Positions 1 through 8,195 of a DNA stretch of 64,000 nt are shown here, piece after piece. This DNA comes from Companilactobacillus pabuli (lineage in GTDB: Bacteria; Bacillota; Bacilli; Lactobacillales; Lactobacillaceae). The stretch lies in contig NZ_CP049366.1 in the NCBI RefSeq assembly GCF_014058425.1, forward strand, positions 1,674,001 through 1,738,000, read 5' to 3'. The notes beneath the pieces were generated by a model. That model saw only the letters and a program-made list of their open reading frames with translations. It was not told the DNA's origin and searched no databases. Every line of letters starts with the position of its first letter. Position 1 is the first letter of the stretch. Position numbers and translations under genes: made by a program.

Positions 1-660
1 ATCACTATCGACAATCATGTTCCCGTTTCTCGTGGATTAGGCAGTTCGGCCGTTTGCATCGTCGGTGGTTTGATGGGAGCTAACTTGTGGTTTGACTCTC
101 CATTAAATAAAGAAGAAATCTTAACCTTGGCAACTGAAATGGAAGGACATTCCGACAACGTTGCTCCTGCCATTTTAGGAAATTTGAACGTTTCTTTTAC
201 TGATAGTCAAGAAAATATTCAAAATGTTGCTTTCAAAGTTTCCCCAGATTTATTCTTTGTAGCTTTAGTTCCCGATTATCAACTAAGCACCAAAAAAGCT
301 CGTCAAGTTCTCCCCAAATCGATGGACTATCAAACGGTCAGCTATCAAGTTGGACACGCTGTAGCTCTTTCCAAAGCTTTAGAAAGTGGTAATTTGGAGT
401 TGATTCGTCAAGCTATCATCGATAAAATGCATGAACCTTTCCGTAGCAAATTGATTCCCGACTATTCAGCTGTTAAATCTATCTGTCAAAAAGACGGCGG
501 CGTTCTTTATATCAGTGGTAGTGGTTCAACTTTAATGGCTATTGCTTCTAACCTCAATGACGCTCAAAAAATTATTGACGAAACAAAAAAGAGCTTCCCA
601 AATTGGGAAACTCATTTATTATCCGTCGACACTAAAGGTGCTAGTGGCGATTTAATTTAA
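1..660 (+). CDS. thrB: Homoserine kinase (5' end outside the window)
   Basis: ThrB phosphorylates L-homoserine with ATP, the step before threonine synthase, in the cytoplasm. The reading frame is open from base 1 and 219 residues are visible; the family is about 290 residues, so roughly the first 70 are missing. The GHMP-kinase ATP loop PVSRGLGSSA is at visible residues 8-17. A second conserved block, EGHSDNVAPA, follows, and the C-terminal glycine motif SGSGSTLMAI is near residue 170. Its stop codon overlaps the stop of the convergent regulator gene. Other GHMP kinases (mevalonate type) are possible, but the motif wording fits ThrB best. Confidence 0.88.
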   Translation: MTIDNHVPVSRGLGSSAVCIVGGLMGANLWFDSPLNKEEILTLATEMEGHSDNVAPAILGNLNVSFTDSQENIQNVAFKVSPDLFFVALVPDYQLSTKKARQVLPKSMDYQTVSYQVGHAVALSKALESGNLELIRQAIIDKMHEPFRSKLIPDYSAVKSICQKDGGVLYISGSGSTLMAIASNLNDAQKIIDETKKSFPNWETHLLSVDTKGASGDLI

Positions 661-1505
661 TTTATGTTCTCTAACTTCTTACGATACTCCAAAGGCGTTT
701 GTCGATACTTAGCTTTAAAGGCAGCATAAAAACTTTTTTCATCAGGAAAACCTGTTTTCAAAGCTACCTGGCTTAATTTATCATCACTAATTTCAATCAT
801 TTCGGCTGCTTTTTGAACTCGTAACAAGGTCAAATATTTCTTAGGTGAGATGCCTAAGTAACGCTTAAATAACTTGGAGAAATAAGCATAACTATAATTG
901 TAATTCTTAGCCATATCTGATAGTTGAATTTCATTTTGATATTGCTGATGAAAATCTTCAATTACTTGGGCAATCATTTGCGGTATTTGATGTTGCAATT
1001 CCTGATCAACCGTGAAGTTTTTTACTAAAACACTGATTAGTTCTACCGACATTGATAATTGATGCAGATGATTATCCTCACTAGTATCTAGACATTGATA
1101 ATCCTTAATATTATTTATTAAACCTACTAACTCCCTGAAGGCAGCCAATTGGCTGTCTTTTTTTGGTTGCTTAATTAAAGAAAAGCTCTTATTACGAACA
1201 GTTTTTGGTAAACAATGACGTAGCCAATCAAAATTGATCAGCAAGGTAACTATCCGCTGACTATTGGTGATTTTAGTATCAAATCCGTGAATCAAACGAG
1301 AATTAATAACATAGATATCCCCCTGCTCCAACTGATACGTCTGATCTTCAATAAACATAGTCCCCGGATTGCCCTTAGCAACATAGGTAATTTCAATTGC
1401 CTCGTGCCAATGTGGGACAACATATTTTTTTCCAATTGGCCGATGATAAATACATTTGACGGGATTAACGTAATCAAATTCTAGTATCTCCATTGGTGTA
1501 GCCAT
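657..1505 (-). CDS. AraC-family transcriptional regulator with N-terminal cupin
   Basis: Predicted sugar- or ligand-responsive regulator of 282 residues. The N-terminal half looks like a cupin sensor (PHWHEAIEITYVAKG, then QGDIYVINSRLIHGF). The last 100 residues hold the two helix-turn-helix motifs of AraC/XylS proteins, with the signatures YFSKLFKRYLGISPKKY and SQVALKTGFPDEKSFYAAFK. The start at 1505 is chosen because AGGAG lies 7 bases upstream; an in-frame extension to 1643 has no such site and would run through the divergent promoter region. It is divergent from the esterase-PTS operon, which it probably controls. The ligand is unknown. Confidence 0.85.
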   Translation of the reverse strand: MATPMEILEFDYVNPVKCIYHRPIGKKYVVPHWHEAIEITYVAKGNPGTMFIEDQTYQLEQGDIYVINSRLIHGFDTKITNSQRIVTLLINFDWLRHCLPKTVRNKSFSLIKQPKKDSQLAAFRELVGLINNIKDYQCLDTSEDNHLHQLSMSVELISVLVKNFTVDQELQHQIPQMIAQVIEDFHQQYQNEIQLSDMAKNYNYSYAYFSKLFKRYLGISPKKYLTLLRVQKAAEMIEISDDKLSQVALKTGFPDEKSFYAAFKAKYRQTPLEYRKKLENIN

Positions 1506-1536
1506 ATTTCTCACTCCTATACAAAAAATGGTAGTT

Positions 1537-1548
1537 ATTTGAGCAAAT
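1537..1548. promoter_or_regulatory. Putative operator, copy 1 (ATTTGNNCAAAT)
   Basis: ATTTGAGCAAAT is a near-perfect dyad between the AraC-type gene and the esterase. A second copy with the same arms lies at 1600-1611. Centre-to-centre distance is 63 bp, about six helical turns. Assignment to the adjacent regulator is inference. Confidence 0.45.
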
Positions 1549-1567
1549 ATAAACTGATTAATTAAAT

Positions 1568-1581
1568 TGTAAGCGTATACA
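1568..1581. promoter_or_regulatory. Putative cre (CcpA) site in the divergent promoter region
   Basis: TGTAAGCGTATACA matches the catabolite-responsive consensus TGWAANCGNTNWCA except at one position. It lies between the two ATTTGNNCAAAT boxes, upstream of the esterase-PTS operon, where carbon catabolite control of sugar uptake would be expected. Confidence 0.5.
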
Positions 1582-1599
1582 ATAAGCCTTGTCAATGAG

Positions 1600-1611
1600 A
1601 TTTGTTCAAAT
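1600..1611. promoter_or_regulatory. Putative operator, copy 2 (ATTTGNNCAAAT)
   Basis: ATTTGTTCAAAT, the partner of the box at 1537-1548. It ends 25 bases upstream of the esterase start codon. Confidence 0.45.
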
Positions 1612-1636
1612 AACAAAAAAGATGAAGGAGCAAAAA

Positions 1637-2431
1637 ATGGCACATTTAAAAATCAATTACTTTTCTAATGCTTTACTTAAAGATTGCCAAATGGACGTCC
1701 TCTTACCACAAGTTACTAATGACACCACTTGGGACCAAAATATTTTAAATGATCTTCCGGTGATTTACTTACTCCATGGCATGAGCGATGACAATACTTC
1801 TTGGCTGCGTAAAACTCGTCTCGAACGTTTGCTTAAAAATACCGCCGTGGCAGTCGTTATGCCCAACGCTGATTTGAGCTGGTATGCCAATACCAATTAT
1901 GGTCTAAATTACTACAGCGATATTGCCGAAGAATTACCGAAGGTCGTACATGAATTTTTCCCACAGATTTCTACTGATCGAGAGAAGAATTTCATCATGG
2001 GTGCTTCGATGGGTGGTTATGGAGCTTATAAAATAGCCCTTTCTACCAATCAATTTAGCCACGCTGCTGCCTTATCCGGAGCCTTTTACCCTTGTAATAA
2101 TGAAATTCTTGAGAGTTTTCGTCCTCAGAATTATTGGAACGGTATCTTTGATCAAAAGAATTTTAATAATTCTCAAAATAATCTCATACATTTGGCTAAA
2201 CAAAAACTTGCTTGCAATGAAGCCGTCCCTAAATTATTTGATTGGTGCGGTAAACAAGATTTTCTTTATCAAGACAATCAAAAATTCATTGACGAATTAT
2301 CACAACTCGGCATTCAAGTTGAAACTGATTTTACCAACGGTAAACATGATTGGTATTACTGGGATAAATTTTTAGAAGATATTTTAAGTTGGTTACCAAT
2401 CGATTACTTACCTGAAGAAAGACTATGTTAA
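1637..2431 (+). CDS. Esterase, S-formylglutathione hydrolase/tributyrin esterase-like
   Basis: Predicted cytoplasmic serine esterase of 264 residues with an alpha/beta-hydrolase fold; no signal peptide is seen. The oxyanion-side motif LLHGMSDD is at 45-52, the nucleophile is Ser124 in GASMGG, and the likely triad partners are Asp208 (CGKQDFL) and His237 (NGKHDWYYW). This pattern is typical of the FrmB/EstA group that cleaves short acyl esters. The start at 1637 has AAGGAG 6 bases upstream. Only 12 bases separate its stop from the PTS gene, so the two are co-transcribed. Inference: it may deacylate an imported acylated sugar or glycoside. The true substrate is unknown. Confidence 0.8.
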   Translation: MAHLKINYFSNALLKDCQMDVLLPQVTNDTTWDQNILNDLPVIYLLHGMSDDNTSWLRKTRLERLLKNTAVAVVMPNADLSWYANTNYGLNYYSDIAEELPKVVHEFFPQISTDREKNFIMGASMGGYGAYKIALSTNQFSHAAALSGAFYPCNNEILESFRPQNYWNGIFDQKNFNNSQNNLIHLAKQKLACNEAVPKLFDWCGKQDFLYQDNQKFIDELSQLGIQVETDFTNGKHDWYYWDKFLEDILSWLPIDYLPEERLC

Positions 2432-2443
2432 AGGAGAAAAATT

Positions 2444-3865
2444 ATGGATTATACAGCTGATGCAAAACAAATTATCAAACACGTCGGCGGCGATGAAAAT
2501 ATCGACACTTTGATTCACTGCATGACAAGACTGCGTTTCACATTAAAAGATGAATCAAAGGCCGACACTAAAGCTTTAGAAGATATGGACGTTACTATCA
2601 AAGTTATGAAAGCTCAAGGCCAATATCAAGTTGTTATTGGCAATAAAGTGACTGATGTCTTCAATGCCATTCTAGATGTTTTGCCCCGTCTTAACACTGA
2701 AGATTCAATCTCTAAAGAAGCTGTTGTTGAACAAGTAGAAAACCAAAGTCTTGGTGCAAAAATCAAACACGGCTACGATGAATTTATCGGTATTTTAACT
2801 GCTTCTATGATGCCAATCATCGGCGTTTTAGCTGGTTCTGGTATCACCAAAGGTATCTTAGCCGGTTTAGTTAGTGCTGGAGTTTTAAGTGACAAAGCCG
2901 GAATCTACTTATTGATCAATACAATGGCTGATACGATCTTTTACTTCTTGCCAGTTATCCTAGGCTTTACTGCTGCCAAGAAGCTCGGTTCTGATCCTAT
3001 TGCCATGGCTGTTATTGGAGCATTTCTAATTCATCCCAATATTATTGGTATTGCCGGCAACAAGGTTCCAGAAATCGGATTATTCGGTGACTTCGCCGTT
3101 AAAATCATGAACTATTCTGGATCCGTCTTCCCTATTATCGTAGCAGCTTGGTTAGGTAAATATGTTGAAAAGTATCTCAAGAAAGCTATCCCTGAAATGA
3201 TTCAAGGTATCTTCGTTCCTATTATTGAAATTATTATTTTATCTTTTGTTTTACTACTAGCCGTTGCTCCAATTATCACTGTTTTGAGTAAAGGTTTGGC
3301 CGATGGTATTTCTGGTTTATTAGCTTTCAATGGCATTATCGGTGGTGCTATCTACGGTGCCTTCTATCCAATTCTCGTTGTCTTTGGTCTTCACTGGCCT
3401 TTGATTCCTATCGTTATCAATGACTTAGCTGTCAACGGTCAAAGTGTTATCTGTGCTTTAACTTCAATTACTGCTATGGGAATTGCCGGTGCAGTTTTTG
3501 CAGTAGCTGTCAAGACTAAGAAAAAGAAGTTTGAAGCTCTTGGATATTCAGCTGGTGTTTCTGCTCTTTGTGGAATTTCTGAACCATCACTTTACGGAAT
3601 CCTTCTAAAATACAAAAAGGTCTTCTACATGACAATGATTGGTAATGCAATCGGCGGTGCTGTCGCTGGTGGAATGAACTTAGTAATTTATGGATTTACT
3701 GGAAGTTTGATCGGTTTCCCTTCATTCATCAATCCTAAAGGTGGAATTGATTCTAACTTCACTGCCTACATCGTCTCTCATTTAATTGCCTTTGGCGCAG
3801 CATTTATTCTCACTTACCTCTTTGGTTACAACGACAAAATGCAATCAAGTGATCAAGAAGCTTAA
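2444..3865 (+). CDS. PTS transporter subunit EIIBC, glucose-glucoside (Glc) family
   Basis: Sugar-specific phosphotransferase component of 473 residues that imports and phosphorylates a sugar at the membrane. The EIIB domain (about 1-90) carries the phosphorylated cysteine Cys26 in HCMTRLRF. The rest is a hydrophobic EIIC domain with about ten membrane segments and the motif GISEPSLYGILLKYKK near residue 380. No C-terminal EIIA domain is present, so phosphate must come from an EIIA encoded elsewhere. The sequence resembles the trehalose, sucrose and beta-glucoside branch, but specificity cannot be read from it. No phospho-glycosidase is adjacent; the partner gene is the upstream esterase. Confidence 0.88.
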   Translation: MDYTADAKQIIKHVGGDENIDTLIHCMTRLRFTLKDESKADTKALEDMDVTIKVMKAQGQYQVVIGNKVTDVFNAILDVLPRLNTEDSISKEAVVEQVENQSLGAKIKHGYDEFIGILTASMMPIIGVLAGSGITKGILAGLVSAGVLSDKAGIYLLINTMADTIFYFLPVILGFTAAKKLGSDPIAMAVIGAFLIHPNIIGIAGNKVPEIGLFGDFAVKIMNYSGSVFPIIVAAWLGKYVEKYLKKAIPEMIQGIFVPIIEIIILSFVLLLAVAPIITVLSKGLADGISGLLAFNGIIGGAIYGAFYPILVVFGLHWPLIPIVINDLAVNGQSVICALTSITAMGIAGAVFAVAVKTKKKKFEALGYSAGVSALCGISEPSLYGILLKYKKVFYMTMIGNAIGGAVAGGMNLVIYGFTGSLIGFPSFINPKGGIDSNFTAYIVSHLIAFGAAFILTYLFGYNDKMQSSDQEA

Positions 3866-3881
3866 TATTGTGTTTTAAGTT

Positions 3882-3926
3882 AAAATAAGTTACTATAAGA
3901 TAAATGCTTATAGTAACTTATTTTTT
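3882..3926 (+). terminator. Terminator or operator-like perfect hairpin after the PTS gene
   Basis: The two arms at 3882-3899 and 3907-3924 are perfectly complementary over 18 bp, with a 7-base loop and a T run at 3921-3926. The next base begins the AGGTGG ribosome binding site of the DeoR-type gene, so the hairpin separates esterase-PTS from regulator-phosphatase while leaving room for read-through. Confidence 0.75.
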
Positions 3927-3939
3927 AGGTGGTAAACAT

Positions 3940-4692
3940 ATGCAAAAAGAACGGTTAGAACTAATTATGCAAACTCTGCAAGAAAAACACTCTCTGTCTC
4001 TCAAAGAAATCATCGATTTAACCAATACTTCTAGGGACACTGCTCGTCGTGATATCGTCAAATTAACTGATAATGATTTAGTTGAACGAAGTTATGGCGG
4101 TATTAGTTTACCCAATACTTTTAAAAAACTCGACAACTACTTAAAACGTAATGATCAGCACGTTACTGACAAACAAAAATTGGCTAAAAAAGCTGCTGTT
4201 TTTGCTAATCAAGCCAATCAAATTTATTTAGACGTTTCTACAACCATTAGCTTTTTGTCGAGATATATCACTAAAAAAGAATTATTTGCCGTAACTAATT
4301 CCTTGGATATTGCTGACCAACTAATTCGTTTTGCTCCTTGCAAATCACGAATCTTAGGTGGTAATTTGGACCCCGAGAAACGTTGTGTTGTCGGAACTAA
4401 GCCTTGTCTTGATATGGAGAATTATTCATTCGATTATGCTTTTCTCAGTTGTGTCGGAATCGATGGACAAGGAGTTTATTATGCTTATGAAGATGACCTT
4501 GATTATAAAGCGAAAATTCGTAAACAATCCAAAAAAATCGTTCTCTTATTGGATCGTAGTAAAGTAAACGTTCAACACAATTTCAAAGCTCTCAAATTAA
4601 ATCAAATTGATTATATTATTACAAATGGTGAGTTGCCCCAAAAGCTTGAGAACAAATTAATTAAATCCAAAACACAGATGATTTACATTTAG
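3940..4692 (+). CDS. DeoR-family transcriptional regulator
   Basis: Regulator of 250 residues. An N-terminal winged helix (RLELIMQTLQEKHSLSLKEI, then DTARRDIVKLTDNDLVERSYGG) is followed by a DeoR sensor domain of the sugar-phosphate isomerase fold (about 75-235, with FLSCVGIDGQGVYY and LLDRSK). Such proteins usually repress sugar-use genes and respond to a phosphosugar. The start at 3940 is chosen for AGGTGG 7 bases upstream; an upstream in-frame ATG at 3904 lies inside the preceding hairpin. It shares a transcript with the HAD phosphatase 12 bases downstream. Confidence 0.85.
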   Translation: MQKERLELIMQTLQEKHSLSLKEIIDLTNTSRDTARRDIVKLTDNDLVERSYGGISLPNTFKKLDNYLKRNDQHVTDKQKLAKKAAVFANQANQIYLDVSTTISFLSRYITKKELFAVTNSLDIADQLIRFAPCKSRILGGNLDPEKRCVVGTKPCLDMENYSFDYAFLSCVGIDGQGVYYAYEDDLDYKAKIRKQSKKIVLLLDRSKVNVQHNFKALKLNQIDYIITNGELPQKLENKLIKSKTQMIYI

Positions 4693-4704
4693 GAGGATTT
4701 CATT

Positions 4705-5331
4705 ATGAAAAGTACAATTTTATTCGACGTTGATGGCACTTTGATTGATACCGAAAAAACGATTATCAAATCTTTCCAAAAAACACTGTCCGACACTTAT
4801 GGTATTAAACCAACCGCTGAAGAACTCTTCTATATTTTAGGAATTCCCGGTACTAAGGCTGTCGAAAGGTATGTACATTCAGAAGCAGAGAGCCAAAAAT
4901 TATTAGCCGACTGGAATGAAAATGATCATGCTATGTTCCACTATGCCACAGTTTTTGATGGTATCGAACAAGCCTTAGAACGATTACACCAACGAAACAT
5001 CAAACTTGGCATTGTTACTTCAAGAACTGATACTGAAATGCAAGTTGTTAAAGATAATTTTGATATTGATAAATATTTTGATATCTTTATTACTGCTTCC
5101 AAAACAAAATTACACAAACCAAATCCTGATCCTATTTTAAAAGCCATGGAAACTTTAAATTTATCTCCTCAAGATACGATGTACGTTGGCGATTCAATTT
5201 ATGACTTCCAATGTGCCAAAAATGCCGGTATCGAATTTGGTTTAGCTAGTTGGGGTGCTAAAGAGAACCCTGAATTTGCAAAAGTTGATTATCACCTAGA
5301 AACACCACTTGACCTTACTAAATTAGTCTAA
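4705..5331 (+). CDS. HAD-superfamily phosphatase (Gph/PpaX-like)
   Basis: Predicted phosphosugar or phosphoglycolate-type phosphatase of 208 residues, subfamily IA with a helical cap. Visible catalytic residues are Asp8 and Asp10 (DVDGTLID), Ser106 (LGIVTSR), Lys138 (KLHKPNPDP) and Asp163/Asp167 (GDSIYD). The start has AGGAGG upstream. Its position after a sugar PTS operon and a DeoR-type regulator suggests dephosphorylation of a sugar phosphate. A beta-phosphoglucomutase role is less likely, since the sequence reads as a Gph-type phosphatase. The gene ends in a bidirectional terminator. Confidence 0.8.
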   Translation: MKSTILFDVDGTLIDTEKTIIKSFQKTLSDTYGIKPTAEELFYILGIPGTKAVERYVHSEAESQKLLADWNENDHAMFHYATVFDGIEQALERLHQRNIKLGIVTSRTDTEMQVVKDNFDIDKYFDIFITASKTKLHKPNPDPILKAMETLNLSPQDTMYVGDSIYDFQCAKNAGIEFGLASWGAKENPEFAKVDYHLETPLDLTKLV

Positions 5332-5360
5332 AAAAGCTGACCGTTTTGGTCAGCTTTTTT
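5330..5360. terminator. Bidirectional intrinsic terminator
   Basis: GCTGACC (5336-5342) pairs with GGTCAGC (5348-5354), flanked by an A run and a T run. It serves the HAD gene on the plus strand and the fumarate reductase gene on the minus strand. Confidence 0.85.
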
Positions 5361-6744
5361 AGTGGAGATATTTATAAACTTGTTGTCCAGCTTGTCTACC
5401 AAAGACTACCGTTTCAGCGATTGAATTACCACCGATTCGATTATTACCGTGTAAACCACCAGCAATTTCACCAGCCGCAAACAAGCCATTAATAACTTTA
5501 TTATCCGTATTCAACACTTGAGTTTTATCATTAATCTTCAAGCCCCCCATCGTATAGTGAACAGCTGGCGCAATATGGATAGCAAAGAATGGTCCGTCCG
5601 AAATATCACGTTCCATACCTGTCGTACGGTTAAATTCTGAGTCTCGTTGAGATTTAACTGCTTGATTCCACTTAGATACGGTTTCTTCTAAATTATTTGC
5701 ATCAACTTTGATTTCAGTGGCCAAATCGGTCAAAGTTTGTCCTGTTTTTACTAAACCAACGTGATCATAAAATTCGATTGCTTTGACCCGCTTACGAATA
5801 TCGGTATCAAAAATCAAGTAAGCACCAGTTCCACCTAAACCATCGATAGCTTGAGTGACATTCTTTCTAGTATCCAATTCATTGACGAAACGAGTTCCAT
5901 CATTATTGACTAAAATGGCTCCTTCGCCACGAACAGCTTCACCAATCAAATATGCATGAGGAGTATCTTGTTGAACAGTTGGATGAACTTGAACTTGTTC
6001 CATATCGACTAATTGAGCGCCCAATTTTTGAGCTAGTTTGATTCCATCTCCAGTAGCTCCCGGTTGATTAGTCGTTCTAAGATTAAGCAAGTCAGAACGA
6101 TACTGTGCTAAGAGGTCCTTTCCAGCTCCGAAACCACCTGTTGCTAAAATCACCGCAGAAGTCTTAATTTCAATTTCACGGTCTGATTCAGCTTTGATAC
6201 CATTAATTTGACCATTATCAGATAAAATATCAGTTACTTTAACATTATCAAATAGAGGAATTTGGTATTTTTCAACGTATTTCAACAATTCAGTAACTAA
6301 ATAGCCACCAATTGGCATCAAACTACTAGGACGGTGAGTTCGCATAGTTTTCATTCCACCAGTGATAGTTAAATCATCGAGTTTTAATCCATGTTGATCC
6401 AACCAGTCGATTGCTAAAGCTCCGTGTTCAGTGAAGAATTTCAAAAGTTCGGGATTATTTTGTTTGCCACCACCGATAAAAGTTTCGTCATAAAATTCTT
6501 GAAAGCTGTCAACGATATGGTGATTCAATTGGACGAAAGTCTCGGCGGCATTCATCCCTGAAGAAGCTCGATTGGTATTGCCACCAATTTTGTCCATTTT
6601 TTCTAAAATCACTGGTGAAAGTCCTAATTCATAAGCTTGAATCGCACTCGTCAAACCTGCCCCACCAGAACCGACGATTACGACATCATAACTATCCTTT
6701 AATTCCTCAATCTTATTTGGTTTAAAAATAAACTTATTGGCCAT
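5359..6744 (-). CDS. Soluble fumarate reductase flavoprotein (flavocytochrome c-like)
   Basis: Predicted FAD enzyme of 461 residues reducing fumarate to succinate, without haem or iron-sulfur domains. The dinucleotide-binding loop GSGGAG is at 25-30. Residues His254 (QVHPT), Arg272 (EAVRGEGA), His396 (AVHYTMGG) and Arg436 (NNRIGGN) match by motif the substrate residues His365, Arg402, His504 and Arg544 of Shewanella fumarate reductase. No signal peptide is seen. The start at 6744 uses GAGGAG inside the 3' end of fumC; an in-frame ATG at 6759 lacks a site. The 11-base overlap suggests translational coupling with fumC. The electron donor is probably a reduced nicotinamide or flavin, by inference. 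Confidence 0.85.
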   Translation of the reverse strand: MANKFIFKPNKIEELKDSYDVVIVGSGGAGLTSAIQAYELGLSPVILEKMDKIGGNTNRASSGMNAAETFVQLNHHIVDSFQEFYDETFIGGGKQNNPELLKFFTEHGALAIDWLDQHGLKLDDLTITGGMKTMRTHRPSSLMPIGGYLVTELLKYVEKYQIPLFDNVKVTDILSDNGQINGIKAESDREIEIKTSAVILATGGFGAGKDLLAQYRSDLLNLRTTNQPGATGDGIKLAQKLGAQLVDMEQVQVHPTVQQDTPHAYLIGEAVRGEGAILVNNDGTRFVNELDTRKNVTQAIDGLGGTGAYLIFDTDIRKRVKAIEFYDHVGLVKTGQTLTDLATEIKVDANNLEETVSKWNQAVKSQRDSEFNRTTGMERDISDGPFFAIHIAPAVHYTMGGLKINDKTQVLNTDNKVINGLFAAGEIAGGLHGNNRIGGNSIAETVVFGRQAGQQVYKYLH

Positions 6745-8131
6745 CTTTTTTCTCCTCAATATTTGTCATATCAATTGGCACGACCCATTGATCAAATTGT
6801 TCTGCCGTAACTAATTTAGACTTGATAGCAGCTTCTCGTAAAGTCGTTCCTTCTCTTTGAGCCAGTTGGGCAATTTCAGCACTGTGATGATAACCGATAT
6901 GTGGCGATAATGCTGTAACTGTCATCAACGATTGGTCGACTAGTTCTTGCATCCGCGTTTTATTGACCGTCAAACCAGCAATCATTTTGTCTGCAAAACC
7001 AGTCATCGTTCCGGTCAACAACTCAGCCGATTCTAAGAAAGTACTGATTAAAACTGGCTTATAGACGTTCATCTCAAAGTTACCTTGACTAGCAGCCAAA
7101 TCGATTGTGACATCATTACCCATAACTTTAATAGCAGCCATTGTAATAGCTTCCGCTTGAGTAGGATTGACCTTTCCCGGCATGATTGAAGAACCAGGTT
7201 CATTAGCCGGAATATTCAATTCACCATACCCAGAACGGGGACCACTAGCTAAGAATCTGACATCATTAGCAATCTTCAACAAGTCACTGGCTAAAGTTTT
7301 GATCGCGCCATGAACAACGTTTAAACCTGAATGTGCTGCTAGACCAAAGAATTTATTCGTATCAGCAGTAAATTCAAAGTCGTAAACGATACTCATTTGT
7401 TCAGCAATTTTTTCAGCAAAACCAGGAGCGGCATTCAAACCAGTTCCCACGGCCGTTCCACCGATTGCTAATTCACCAAGAGTTTTCTTAAGTGTTTGTA
7501 AATAATCCAAATCATGTTGCAACATTGAAACCCAACCACTGACTTCTTGTCCAAAAGTTAACGGTGTTGCATCTTGCAAATGTGTTCGACCAATCTTGAC
7601 TACACGCCAGTATTTAGCTTGCTTAGTTTGCAATTCTTCTATCAAATGTTTTAGAGAATCTATTAATTTTTCTACTGCCATGGCTGCAGTAATATTCATT
7701 GCTGTAGGAAAAATATCATTGGAACTTTGTCCGTGATTAACATCATCATTTGGCAAAATTTCTAATTGAGGATTGATGTTTTGAGCAACATGACTGACGA
7801 CTTCGTTCACATTCATATTCGTTTGCGTACCAGAACCTGTTTGATAGACAACCAATGGGAAATCCTTACGTAAACTGGCATCATCAAGTTTTAACAATTG
7901 ATCAATCGATTCTACTATCAAATCTGCTTTATTAGCATCGATTGCTCCAACCTCTTTATTAGCAATTGCTGCTGCTCTTTTAATTTGTAACAAAGCCTTG
8001 ATAATTTCTAAAGGCATCTTATTTCCTGTGGAAAAGTTATTGCGACTACGCTGTGTCTGTGCTCCCCAAAGCGCATCTTTTGGAATTTTGACAGCTCCTA
8101 AAGTATCTTCTTCAATTCGATAATCTGACAT
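6734..8131 (-). CDS. fumC: Class II fumarate hydratase
   Basis: Interconverts L-malate and fumarate without an iron-sulfur cluster; 465 residues, the usual FumC length. Visible family marks are WGAQTQRS (22-29), TGSGTQTNMN (98-107), the catalytic His184 in GRTHLQDATP, and the signature GSSIMPGKVNP at 313-323 with the active-site serine. The N-terminal TQRS wording favours fumarase over aspartase. GGAGG precedes the ATG. With the downstream fumarate reductase it forms a reductive branch from malate to succinate that would consume reducing power, a known way for lactobacilli to use malate or fumarate as electron sinks. Confidence 0.92.
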   Translation of the reverse strand: MSDYRIEEDTLGAVKIPKDALWGAQTQRSRNNFSTGNKMPLEIIKALLQIKRAAAIANKEVGAIDANKADLIVESIDQLLKLDDASLRKDFPLVVYQTGSGTQTNMNVNEVVSHVAQNINPQLEILPNDDVNHGQSSNDIFPTAMNITAAMAVEKLIDSLKHLIEELQTKQAKYWRVVKIGRTHLQDATPLTFGQEVSGWVSMLQHDLDYLQTLKKTLGELAIGGTAVGTGLNAAPGFAEKIAEQMSIVYDFEFTADTNKFFGLAAHSGLNVVHGAIKTLASDLLKIANDVRFLASGPRSGYGELNIPANEPGSSIMPGKVNPTQAEAITMAAIKVMGNDVTIDLAASQGNFEMNVYKPVLISTFLESAELLTGTMTGFADKMIAGLTVNKTRMQELVDQSLMTVTALSPHIGYHHSAEIAQLAQREGTTLREAAIKSKLVTAEQFDQWVVPIDMTNIEEKKDGQ

Positions 8132-8161
8132 ATTTTTCCTCCAAGCAAAATTGTTACTCTA

Positions 8162-8190
8162 ATTATAACGAAAAGCCCCTTTCAAGCCAA
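8162..8190 (-). promoter_or_regulatory. Promoter of fumC-fumarate reductase
   Basis: On the minus strand, a -35 TTGGCT (8185-8190) and a perfect -10 TATAAT (8162-8167) are separated by 17 bp, just upstream of the fumC ribosome binding site. Confidence 0.65.
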
Positions 8191-8195
8191 AGGTC

